From: RUG754 sp964345365
Lineage (GTDB): Bacteria > Bacillota > Clostridia > Peptostreptococcales > Anaerovoracaceae
Direction: 5' to 3'
Length of the DNA stretch: 12,449 nucleotides
Assembly: GCA_964345365.1 (NCBI GenBank)
Contig: CAYFQR010000035.1
Span: 1-12,449 of the forward strand
The notes beneath the pieces are model-generated. The model saw only the letters and a list, made by a program, of their open reading frames with translations, was not told where the DNA came from and ran no database searches. Position numbers and translations under genes: made by a program. The number at the start of each line of letters is the position of its first letter. The first letter of the stretch is position 1. Positions 5,954 to 12,398 of the stretch are shown in pieces.

Positions 5954-7039
5954 ATGTTTTATATGCCCGTAAGAGTTTTTGACGAAGAGGATTGTATCAA
6001 CAAAAATAGAGAGGAGCTTTCTAAGCTCGGTAATAAAGCGATGCTGGTAAGCGGTAGGAACAGTGCGCGAAAATCCGGGGCTCTTCAGGATATCACGGAA
6101 GCATTGAATCGGCTGAAAATTTCGTGGGTGGAATTTCCCGAGGTCGAAGAAAATCCGTCTGTCGAAACAGTCATGAAAGCGAGAGAAATCGGCATCGCGG
6201 AGAAGGTTGATTTCGTTATCGGAATCGGCGGCGGCTCGCCTATGGACGCAGCTAAGGCGATTGCTCTTATGATAAAAAATAAAGAGAAGAACCGACACTA
6301 TTTATTCGAAGCCGGAAATTCTTCCGCTCACTTGCCGCTTGCAATGGTTCCGACCACATGCGGCACAGGCTCGGAAGTAACGCCCTTTTCTATCCTTACG
6401 AATCATGCTGCACATTCAAAGGGAGGCATCCCCTACAAGATTTTTGCGAACGTGGCATTTATCGACGGGAAATACTTAAGAGGTGCATCACGAACCGTTC
6501 TGGCAAATACAACTATGGACGCCTTTGCTCATTTGGTGGAAAGCTATATCAACACAAAGGCTACAGACTACAGTAGAATGTGCGTGAACGCAGGTCTGGA
6601 GATATGGCAAAAAAGTAAAGACATTATTCTCGGTGAACGGGAACCTTCGGATGACGATTACAAAAATATGCTGCGAGCCTCCATGATGGCAGGAATGGCT
6701 ATTACCCACACAGGGACAAGCCTGCCGCACGCACTCAGCTATCGATTGACCTATACGGATAACATAGCGCACGGAAAGGCTTGCGGTTATTTTCTGAAAG
6801 GGTTTCTTATGGAAGCGGATTCCGATATGCGTTCTCATGTATTAAGGTCAGCGGGTTTCAAGGATATGGAAGAGCTGCAAAACTACTATGTCAAGACTTG
6901 CGGCGCTTTAACAATCTCAGAAGAACTGCTTAAACAAACGGTTCAGGACGTACTGTCCTTTCCGGAAAAACTTGCCTCGGCTCCCTTTGAAACCGATAAA
7001 GAAGTCCTCAGAAGAATCGCATGCGGAAGCTCTATTTAA
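5954..7039 (+). CDS. Iron-type (group III) alcohol dehydrogenase
   Basis: The 361-residue protein is an iron-dependent alcohol dehydrogenase of the FucO/butanol dehydrogenase family, interconverting alcohols and aldehydes or ketones with NAD(P)H in the cytoplasm. The nucleotide-binding motif is GGGSPMDAAK (92-101), and PTTCGTGSE (133-141) is the conserved loop. Metal ligands are D189 and H193 (TTMDAFAHLVE), H259 (SLPHALSY) and H273 (DNIAHGKA), as in FucO. Both halves of the fold are present and the length is slightly below the usual ~380. The ATG at 5954 has AGGAGG eight bases upstream; an earlier TTG at 5927 is open but overlaps the leader helix and has no site. The gene is alone, divergent from the GGDEF gene and convergent with the DapF-like gene. 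The physiological substrate cannot be told from sequence. Confidence 0.92.
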   Translation: MFYMPVRVFDEEDCINKNREELSKLGNKAMLVSGRNSARKSGALQDITEALNRLKISWVEFPEVEENPSVETVMKAREIGIAEKVDFVIGIGGGSPMDAAKAIALMIKNKEKNRHYLFEAGNSSAHLPLAMVPTTCGTGSEVTPFSILTNHAAHSKGGIPYKIFANVAFIDGKYLRGASRTVLANTTMDAFAHLVESYINTKATDYSRMCVNAGLEIWQKSKDIILGEREPSDDDYKNMLRASMMAGMAITHTGTSLPHALSYRLTYTDNIAHGKACGYFLKGFLMEADSDMRSHVLRSAGFKDMEELQNYYVKTCGALTISEELLKQTVQDVLSFPEKLASAPFETDKEVLRRIACGSSI

Positions 7040-7082
7040 GATTGCACGGTCTGATGTAATCTGACATAAATAGAATATTATT

Positions 7083-7871
7083 TTACACATCAATTTCCAA
7101 TTCTATTTCGTCGGAAATGTATACCGGGCCGCCCATTTTACACTCGCGGGTTTCGCCGTTTTTTATTGTTACTGTTGCCGTTATAATTCCGCCCGGTTGG
7201 GTGAAGCTGTAGGAATATGTGCCGTCTTTTTCATTCTCCAAAGCTAAATATGCCGCCGCGGCCATAGAACCGCTTCCGCAGCTGCCTTCCCAAATAAGAG
7301 AATCGGTTTCGCACACGTAAACAACCGGAGTCATATTGTTCCCCGATAAAAACATTACACCGTAAGCATCACTTTTTACGATTTCGCGTGTTTTATCAAT
7401 AAGCCGTGTAACAAATTCATCGGTTTCCGCTTTGCCGTTTACAATTAAATGCACAATACCGTCAAATTCCATAGCGCTGTAAGATTTTTGATTAAATTCT
7501 ATAATATGCCGTTTTAGAAGCAAAGGCATTTGAGCTTGTGCAGTTCGGTTTTTGTGGTCGATTTCCACAGTTAAAGGCGTAGCTGCTCCGCTTATTTCCA
7601 CATAAACGGTTTTCGGTTTATCCGGTAGATTCCGGCTTAAAAGATAGCCGAAGCTTCTGGTGGCATTTCCGCAAAATTCTCCGCCCATCATCTGAATACG
7701 CCCCTGCGCACCCATTTGAGCAGGCACTAAAAAGGCAACCTGCTCGGCTTTATAACGGGGGATTTTCAGCAAAATATTAGAAATGGCGGGGATTTTTTCT
7801 GCCGGCACGGGTGTGGTTACCAAAATAGTGATATTGCCTGCAGGGTCGGCTACATAAAGGTTAAGTTTCAT
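7083..7871 (-). CDS. DapF-fold cofactor-independent amino-acid racemase/epimerase
   Basis: The 262-residue protein has the two-domain diaminopimelate epimerase fold. Catalytic cysteines are visible: C67 in GGEFCGNATRSFG and C198 in WEGSCGSGSMAAAAYL. One abstracts the alpha proton and the other reprotonates, with no cofactor. Classical DapF has CGNGxRC at the first site and an ER-G-GxTxACGTG signature at the second; neither is exact here. The EGSCGSGS site and the cysteine spacing are closer to what I recall of CntK, the staphylopine-pathway histidine racemase (Cys72, Cys204), than to DapF. I therefore call it a DapF-like racemase of unknown substrate. No metallophore genes are in the window. 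The ATG at 7871 follows AAAGGAA by about 11 bases. It is transcribed alone and converges on the alcohol dehydrogenase gene with no clear terminator in the 43 bases between. Confidence 0.8.
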   Translation of the reverse strand: MKLNLYVADPAGNITILVTTPVPAEKIPAISNILLKIPRYKAEQVAFLVPAQMGAQGRIQMMGGEFCGNATRSFGYLLSRNLPDKPKTVYVEISGAATPLTVEIDHKNRTAQAQMPLLLKRHIIEFNQKSYSAMEFDGIVHLIVNGKAETDEFVTRLIDKTREIVKSDAYGVMFLSGNNMTPVVYVCETDSLIWEGSCGSGSMAAAAYLALENEKDGTYSYSFTQPGGIITATVTIKNGETRECKMGGPVYISDEIELEIDV

Positions 7872-7910
7872 GAAAGATGCCGTTCCTTTCTATTTTTTTC
7901 TTTGAACCTT

Positions 7911-7948
7911 CCGCGACTTAAGTCACGAGTATTCTCTGATATATTATA
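7911..7948 (-). repeat. TATAAT-to-GTGACTTAAG element in the DapF-like gene leader
   Basis: On the minus strand, TATAATATATCAGAGAATAC matches the start of the 7992-8072 repeat at 17 of 20 bases. It then continues into TCGTGACTTAAGTCGCGG, which contains the perfect palindrome GACTTAAGTC. It lies in the predicted untranslated leader, just downstream of the promoter at 7950-7977. It may be a shortened relative of the repeat or an operator. Confidence 0.35.
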
Positions 7949-7949
7949 A

Positions 7950-7989
7950 ATTATATACCAAAAACTTTTAATTTCAACAGCTTGAAATT
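7950..7989 (-). promoter_or_regulatory. Promoter of the DapF-like gene with overlapping inverted repeat
   Basis: Minus-strand TTGAAA (7972-7977) and TATAAT (7950-7955) are separated by 16 bases. The -35 is one arm of the perfect inverted repeat AATTTCAA-CAGC-TTGAAATT (7970-7989). A symmetrical site over a -35 is a natural place for a repressor or activator dimer; no binding protein is encoded in the window. Confidence 0.55.
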
Positions 7990-7991
7990 CT

Positions 7992-8072
7992 CACGACTGC
8001 CGATAATTGCAAAACTCGGGGAGTGCTATGTAGATATAGAATAAAATTACATATATTCCCTGCTATATTATA
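7992..8072 (-). repeat. Intergenic repeat, copy 1 (upstream of the DapF-like gene)
   Basis: This 81-base segment matches copy 2 at 8261-8339. The first 48 plus-strand bases are identical at 42 positions, and the far ends share CTATATTATA. TATGTA (8027-8032) can pair with TACATA (8048-8053). The element lies between the tRNA-Leu terminator and the DapF-like promoter. I do not recognise the family. Strand is given as minus because all neighbouring genes read that way. Confidence 0.7.
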
Positions 8073-8074
8073 TA

Positions 8075-8105
8075 AAAAAAGCGGTAGGCTAAGCCTACCG
8101 CTTTT
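8075..8105 (-). terminator. Terminator of tRNA-Leu
   Basis: AAAAGCGGTAGGC (8077-8089) and GCCTACCGCTTTT (8093-8105) form a perfect 13-bp stem with loop TAA. On the minus strand it is followed by seven T bases, directly downstream of tRNA-Leu. Confidence 0.88.
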
Positions 8106-8106
8106 G

Positions 8107-8189
8107 TGGTGCGGATAACAGGAGTCGAACCTGCACGGTCGCCCACAGGAATCTAAATCCTGCGTGTCTGCCAATTCCACCATATCCGC
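8107..8189 (-). tRNA. tRNA-Leu, anticodon TAG
   Basis: The minus strand reads GCGGATATGGTGGAATTGG at the 5' end, with acceptor GCGGAT/ATCCGC. The anticodon stem CAGGA/TCCTG encloses TTTAGAT with anticodon UAG. A long variable arm follows, as in class II tRNAs, then a T arm with GGTTCGACT. The CCA end is encoded at 8107-8109. Length is 83 bases. The gene has its own promoter and terminator and stands between two copies of the ~80-base repeat. Confidence 0.95.
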
Positions 8190-8200
8190 GCAACGGCTCT

Positions 8201-8229
8201 ATTTTACAAAAAAAAGAAAAAAAAGTCAA
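8201..8229 (-). promoter_or_regulatory. Promoter of tRNA-Leu
   Basis: Minus-strand TTGACT and TAAAAT are separated by 17 bases, nearly all of them T. The -10 ends 11 bases before the mature tRNA 5' end. The A/T tract spacer is unusually homopolymeric (eight T, C, eight T counting the last -35 base). Confidence 0.75.
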
Positions 8230-8260
8230 CTGCTCATCCATGTATTTTTATTGAGCCTTT

Positions 8261-8339
8261 CACGACTGCCGTTAATTGCAAAACTCTGGAAGTGCGGTGT
8301 AGAGATAGAGATATGTTACACTCTCTTGACTATATTATA
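8261..8339 (-). repeat. Intergenic repeat, copy 2 (upstream of tRNA-Leu)
   Basis: This 79-base segment is the second copy of the element at 7992-8072, in the same orientation. It begins CACGACTGCCG-TTAATTGCA on the plus strand and ends in CTATATTATA. GGTGTA (8296-8301) can pair with TACACT (8317-8322) at the same place where copy 1 has TATGTA/TACATA, so the stem is kept despite base changes. It lies between a terminator and the tRNA-Leu promoter, as copy 1 lies between a terminator and the DapF-like promoter. Confidence 0.7.
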
Positions 8340-8372
8340 GAGCCTAAAAAGGTCATCTTTTTAATTTGAATT

Positions 8373-8401
8373 GGACCCACCCCAACTATTGACATAGAGC
8401 C
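8373..8401. repeat. Possible insertion-sequence terminal repeat remnant
   Basis: The plus strand ends ...CCAACTATTGACATAGAGCC. Read on the minus strand it starts GGCTCTATGTCAATAGTTGG, which resembles the GGCTCT-TCAA type of ends I associate with ISL3-family elements. ATAGAGCC also ends copy 2 (8337-8344), and an inverted GGCTCTAT stands at 8195-8202. No transposase is present. This is recall plus pattern, not a demonstrated element. Confidence 0.25.
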
Positions 8402-8430
8402 AAAAAAAGAGCCGCTCTTTAGAGCGGCTC
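8402..8430 (-). terminator. Terminator of the M14 peptidase gene
   Basis: GAGCCGCTC (8409-8417) and GAGCGGCTC (8422-8430) form a perfect 9-bp stem with loop TTTA, followed on the minus strand by seven T bases. It lies 12 bases past the stop codon. Confidence 0.9.
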
Positions 8431-8442
8431 CTTGTAATGCTT

Positions 8443-11400
8443 TTAGGCGGCTTTAGATGACGTTCCAAGGTATTTTCTCTGACCATAATCGCATTGAGTC
8501 AATGCAGTCCTATAAATCAGCTTGCCATCCTTGTAAATCTGGATTCTTACCTTGTAGTAATATCTCTCACTGTTCTTAACCAGCGTATTTATATAAGTTT
8601 TACCGGTCTTAGTGAGCATCGGTTTATATTTCGAGCTCTTGTTAAATGAACGATAGAACTTATATTTTACCGTATAGCCCGCATTAATGAAGCTCTTGAC
8701 GATTTTTTCTGTTTCAGGGTCAAGATTTACGGTCGCTCTTACAGATTTCTTTGTTGCCTTTGTAGTAACATAGATTTCCATCTTTCTGGCGAGACTCTTT
8801 ACATCCGAATCTCCTGAAACTTCAATCAGTTCCTCACCGCCTGTTTCACCTGAAGTATCTCCCGTAGTGTCCCCTGCAGGAGGAGTTGCGCCTCCGTCAG
8901 GTGCAGTCCCGCCGGATGCAGGAGGTTTAGTTTCTCCTACATAAGCTTCGTCTCCGACCATCCTTGAGAAGATGAAGTTTGAAATAAAGCTGTACTCATC
9001 TCTCTGGTGTCCCTTATTGGTAAGAGTGTTAGCGAAAATTACGGCATCAATGTCTCCGGAAGTATATTCAAATCCCTGGATTGAACTGTCCATGAAAGCA
9101 TCGTAATGTGCCTGTAGCTCTGCCTTATGGGTCGGAATAAATCCTTCTGTCGGAGTTTTGCTGCCGTCAATTCTGACAAGTACTTTCGCTCCGTCAGGAA
9201 CTTTCGAGAAATATCCCACACCATATCCGTAGAATATATGGTCTTTTTCACTGATATATGTGGTATTTACCATCGTTTCCTCAGGATAAGTAACGCTTGC
9301 AAGGCAGTCCATCGGTCCTCTGACAGATTTGAATTCAAAGCTTCCGGCATCAAACAGATTCTTGATACCGCTTCCGCTTGCAACCCTTGATGAATAACCG
9401 ATATACGGCTTGCCTGCTTTTACTGCATCTACTTCGGCAGCACTCATATTGCTTGCACCGACAATAACATTTGCCTCGGACAAATTGTCTGTCATGCCGA
9501 ACTGCATTAACTCCATCGCCACTCTGTCATAGTTCCAGTTGGCATTTCCGACTCTTGCTGCCCAGAGATAACCGGATGTATTCGAGTTTGATGCTCCCGT
9601 CAAGTAAACTTTAGGGACGTTTGCAATGATATCCGCTTCAATGCCCATTGTCTGTCCGTATACGCCTATTGCGGTCAGGAGATACTTGTTTCTTATTTTC
9701 TGGAAATCCTCAAACTTAACTATGAAATCTCCCTTATATTCGCCCGCGTTTATCAATCCGACCTTCGCACCCGTTGCGAGCAGCTCATTTATTGCAGCTG
9801 TCGAATCTTCGGATACGTTGGATATAATCACGTCCGCATTTTTTGCTCCCGACAGGGCGGTCTTAATAGTATCAATCGTCGAAAGAGCCGCCGCATAGTC
9901 AATGCTGTCTCCCATAACCGCTTGTATTCTGTTATATTCGGCAGGCTTAGTTACCGTAAGCATATCAAAGCCTCTCGTTTCATTAAACGTAGTAATGGCT
10001 TCCGAATAAAGTACGGTCCAGCTGTTAATTAACGTCCCGTCATATAACGCACCGTTTGCCACCGAACGCTTAGCCTGATACATTGAAACGATCATCGTTC
10101 CCTCAGGATAAGTTACACCGTTAAGAGTAATTTCACTCGTAGTTAAATTAACCTTAACGTCGTTTCTTGTCAGCCATTCCATCATGTCTACGGCTGCCTG
10201 AAGGTTTTTCTGATTTTTTGTATCCAAAGGAATAACATAGCATTCCGGATAGAAGTTACCGTTTTCGCCGGCACCGTTAAATTCAGGTCTGAAGAGCGCC
10301 ATCTCCGCGCCTTCCACGTCATTCTGGTCGCAGAACCATTGTCCTACCAAATCATAAGCGTTTGAGTTGGCGTTGGTTACTCCTCTTTCGTAAATCTTAG
10401 TCTGTGCTGTAATATAAGATATTTTCTCGGAAGCGACATAGTCCGAATTGCCGAGCATCGCGTAGGCAACAAGCTGTGTCGTATCATAGCTGTATGCCGG
10501 AAGCTCAACCGTATATGCTACAGCACCGTGTAACATCGCGAACTGCGGCGTATAGCTCGTGGACATGTCGTCCCACGGGTCAGGCCAAACAGTATTTTCA
10601 CCCTCTCCCGTATATTCGAGATAGTCTCTCTGCGGAATAACGTAGCTGTTGTATGCATCGTTATTTGCCACCGCTGCGATTCCGAGTCTCTCACCGCCTG
10701 TAATAAGGTGCTCGGCGAGCAAGTCGTACTCAAAGTTAGGTTCGTGAGGCGGGTCGCAAGGCTCACACTGGAAGGCCTTAACTCTGCCGTGAAATTCAGC
10801 GAAAGAAACCGGGTTGTATGTACCGATCATCTTCTGCATTCCTCTCGTCTCCGAAGTTGTCTGGAACGAGTTGTCTCTGTTCAAGTCATAGCCGTTTTCA
10901 GCAGTTCTGGTGATATAAGTACGTCCGTCAACGTTTTCCTCCGGAACTAAAATGTAGAATATATTCTTCAGAAGGTCTGCCCTGTTAACAGTATTTATCT
11001 CCGAAGTATAGTATTTGTCGAGGTCTACTATTCCTGAATTTGGGTTACCCGCACGCAAGAAGCCAAGATATGTGGCTTTATCTTTTATTAAGTCGGGAAT
11101 TGCCAGGCTGCCTTTGGTTCCTACAGGCCCCATTTCAGTTGCCAGCTGTGCTTGTCCGTCAGCAGTAAAGCCTGTAAGCATCTTATAGGAAAGTGTTTCG
11201 TTTTTTACAAGTTTCCAAGCAAAATCGAGTATACCGTCCGTTGCCGCAACTTCATTGGCATGAATATTTGAGAAAAGTACAGGCACTCTGATATCGTCAA
11301 ATTCGCCGCCTGCTATCTTGGACAGAGCCTTAGTAGGTGTCTTTTCCGCCATTTCCGCGAATTCAAGCCAATTATCCACTGAAGCTTTGCTATCTGAAAT

Positions 11401-12150
11401 AATTATATAAGGGATATCCCTTCCGCCTGTAGAAGTGCCGAGAGAATATTTTTTAACGAATAAGTCGGTATTGTTTGCCGCATATTCAACTATTGCGTCG
11501 ATATCGGCATAAACCTCCGTCATTGTTCTGAAGTTCTCGTATGGAGTAACTTTGAAAGTTGTTGTCCCAATCGTGCTTCCGTTCAATTTCGCATTAAAGT
11601 CGAAATATCCGCAGGAATCAAGATAGCTTCCACCATTCGCATGAGGAGCGGACGGGTCAGTTCCCCAGAAGCAGTTAGCCGTAAAGGTGATGTTTAACCT
11701 GAATCCCCCGACATTTGTAGCAGCTGCCGTAATATCGGTAAATAAAGCAGCTCCATTATTAGTCTTCCATGCCGACAGTTCAGCGCCTTGGAATTGGAAA
11801 GGGAACAGAGCCGGGTCACAATACTGCCTGGTATTGTCTCTAATCAGCTCTAAATTTAAAACATCAGCCATTGTTGCTCCCGGGTTGGCTGATTGTGCTG
11901 CGGCAAGTGCCGCATTCAAGGCATTATAATTTGCTTCGGTAATATCCAAGGAAACGGTTTTTACCTCGGTATTAGTGAGATAGACATAGTTATCCACAGG
12001 ATATTGGGCAATCTGATCGGAGAGCGCTTTGGCTTCTTCCGGCGTCAGCAGAGCCATAGATGTGCCGAAACTGAAAGTGAAAATTAATATCACACTCAGT
12101 AACACGGCTGAAAATCGTGATATTCTATTTCTTTTAATCTTATTAATCAC
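8443..12150 (-). CDS. Large secreted M14 zinc carboxypeptidase-like protein
   Basis: The 1235-residue protein begins with a signal peptide (basic KIKRNRISR, hydrophobic core 14-28, likely cleavage near SMA-LL at 33). The M14 metallocarboxypeptidase domain has Zn ligands H297 and E300 (HANE) and H454 (FAEFHGR), substrate-binding N424-R425 (GYDLNRD) and catalytic E549 (YTVEL). It should remove C-terminal residues from peptides outside the cell. Residues ~600-1070 are an extra region I cannot assign. A Gly/Thr/Pro linker (1076-1106) leads to a ~100-residue basic C-terminal domain (KATKKSVRAT, YTVKYKFYRS, YYYKVRIQIYKDGK) of a type recurring in surface proteins of Eubacterium/Mogibacterium-like bacteria. 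No LPXTG motif is seen. The start is unclear: the only standard start, GTG 12150, overlaps its AAAGGAG site; ATT at 12138 would fit better. It is a single-gene unit. Confidence 0.88.
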   Translation of the reverse strand: MINKIKRNRISRFSAVLLSVILIFTFSFGTSMALLTPEEAKALSDQIAQYPVDNYVYLTNTEVKTVSLDITEANYNALNAALAAAQSANPGATMADVLNLELIRDNTRQYCDPALFPFQFQGAELSAWKTNNGAALFTDITAAATNVGGFRLNITFTANCFWGTDPSAPHANGGSYLDSCGYFDFNAKLNGSTIGTTTFKVTPYENFRTMTEVYADIDAIVEYAANNTDLFVKKYSLGTSTGGRDIPYIIISDSKASVDNWLEFAEMAEKTPTKALSKIAGGEFDDIRVPVLFSNIHANEVAATDGILDFAWKLVKNETLSYKMLTGFTADGQAQLATEMGPVGTKGSLAIPDLIKDKATYLGFLRAGNPNSGIVDLDKYYTSEINTVNRADLLKNIFYILVPEENVDGRTYITRTAENGYDLNRDNSFQTTSETRGMQKMIGTYNPVSFAEFHGRVKAFQCEPCDPPHEPNFEYDLLAEHLITGGERLGIAAVANNDAYNSYVIPQRDYLEYTGEGENTVWPDPWDDMSTSYTPQFAMLHGAVAYTVELPAYSYDTTQLVAYAMLGNSDYVASEKISYITAQTKIYERGVTNANSNAYDLVGQWFCDQNDVEGAEMALFRPEFNGAGENGNFYPECYVIPLDTKNQKNLQAAVDMMEWLTRNDVKVNLTTSEITLNGVTYPEGTMIVSMYQAKRSVANGALYDGTLINSWTVLYSEAITTFNETRGFDMLTVTKPAEYNRIQAVMGDSIDYAAALSTIDTIKTALSGAKNADVIISNVSEDSTAAINELLATGAKVGLINAGEYKGDFIVKFEDFQKIRNKYLLTAIGVYGQTMGIEADIIANVPKVYLTGASNSNTSGYLWAARVGNANWNYDRVAMELMQFGMTDNLSEANVIVGASNMSAAEVDAVKAGKPYIGYSSRVASGSGIKNLFDAGSFEFKSVRGPMDCLASVTYPEETMVNTTYISEKDHIFYGYGVGYFSKVPDGAKVLVRIDGSKTPTEGFIPTHKAELQAHYDAFMDSSIQGFEYTSGDIDAVIFANTLTNKGHQRDEYSFISNFIFSRMVGDEAYVGETKPPASGGTAPDGGATPPAGDTTGDTSGETGGEELIEVSGDSDVKSLARKMEIYVTTKATKKSVRATVNLDPETEKIVKSFINAGYTVKYKFYRSFNKSSKYKPMLTKTGKTYINTLVKNSERYYYKVRIQIYKDGKLIYRTALTQCDYGQRKYLGTSSKAA

Positions 12151-12154
12151 TCCT

Positions 12155-12181
12155 TTAATAAATAAAGACTATAAAGTTCAA
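12155..12181 (-). other. Possible leader peptide before the M14 gene
   Basis: An 8-codon frame (TTG AAC TTT ATA GTC TTT ATT TAT TAA) follows AGAGGTGG by about 12 bases, and its stop overlaps the AAAGGAG site of the M14 gene. CAAGCG (12179-12184) can also pair with CGCTTG (12206-12211) around that first site. The frame is short and could be chance. Confidence 0.2.
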
Positions 12182-12233
12182 GCGTATAAAAAACCACCTC
12201 TTTCCCGCTTGTAATAATTTTTCATCTAAGTAA

Positions 12234-12262
12234 ATAATAACCTATCAGCAAAATATTGTCAA
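12234..12262 (-). promoter_or_regulatory. Promoter of the M14 peptidase gene
   Basis: A consensus TTGACA and TATTAT are separated by 17 bases on the minus strand. The predicted transcript starts near 12227 and has a leader of about 75 bases. Confidence 0.8.
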
Positions 12263-12284
12263 TCATTAGCAGCCGCTTTTGTAC

Positions 12285-12308
12285 AAAAAAAGACACCTGT
12301 AGGTGTCT
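12285..12308 (-). terminator. Terminator of the rRNA-tRNA-Glu operon
   Basis: AGACACC (12291-12297) pairs with GGTGTCT (12302-12308) around the loop TGTA, and the minus strand continues into about seven T bases. It lies eight bases past the tRNA-Glu CCA end. Confidence 0.85.
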
Positions 12309-12315
12309 GTTAAAT

Positions 12316-12390
12316 TGGTGACCCCACCGAGAATCGAACTCGGGTTACCGCCGTGAAAGGGCGATGTCTTGACCGCTTGACCATGGGGCC
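12316..12390 (-). tRNA. tRNA-Glu, anticodon TTC
   Basis: On the minus strand the acceptor is GGCCCCA with TGGGGTC. The anticodon stem encloses CTTTCAC with anticodon UUC, the T arm carries GAGTTCGATTC, and CCA is encoded at 12316-12318. Length is 75 bases. It follows the 5S rRNA by only about eight bases and precedes a terminator, so it is the last gene of an rRNA operon. Confidence 0.95.
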
Positions 12391-12398
12391 TTAAAAAA

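Noticed and set aside
7974..8183. Minus-strand frame starting MVELADTQDLDSCG
   Set aside because: This is the well-known false translation of a tRNA-Leu gene; the tRNA at 8107-8189 explains it.
8388..8393. Plus-strand TTGACA as a -35 promoter element
   Set aside because: No -10 stands 16-18 bases downstream; the region is the terminator of the opposite-strand gene, and no plus-strand gene follows.
9127..9390. Plus-strand frames inside the M14 gene and similar antisense frames elsewhere
   Set aside because: They lack ribosome sites and recognisable domains and lie opposite strongly supported genes.
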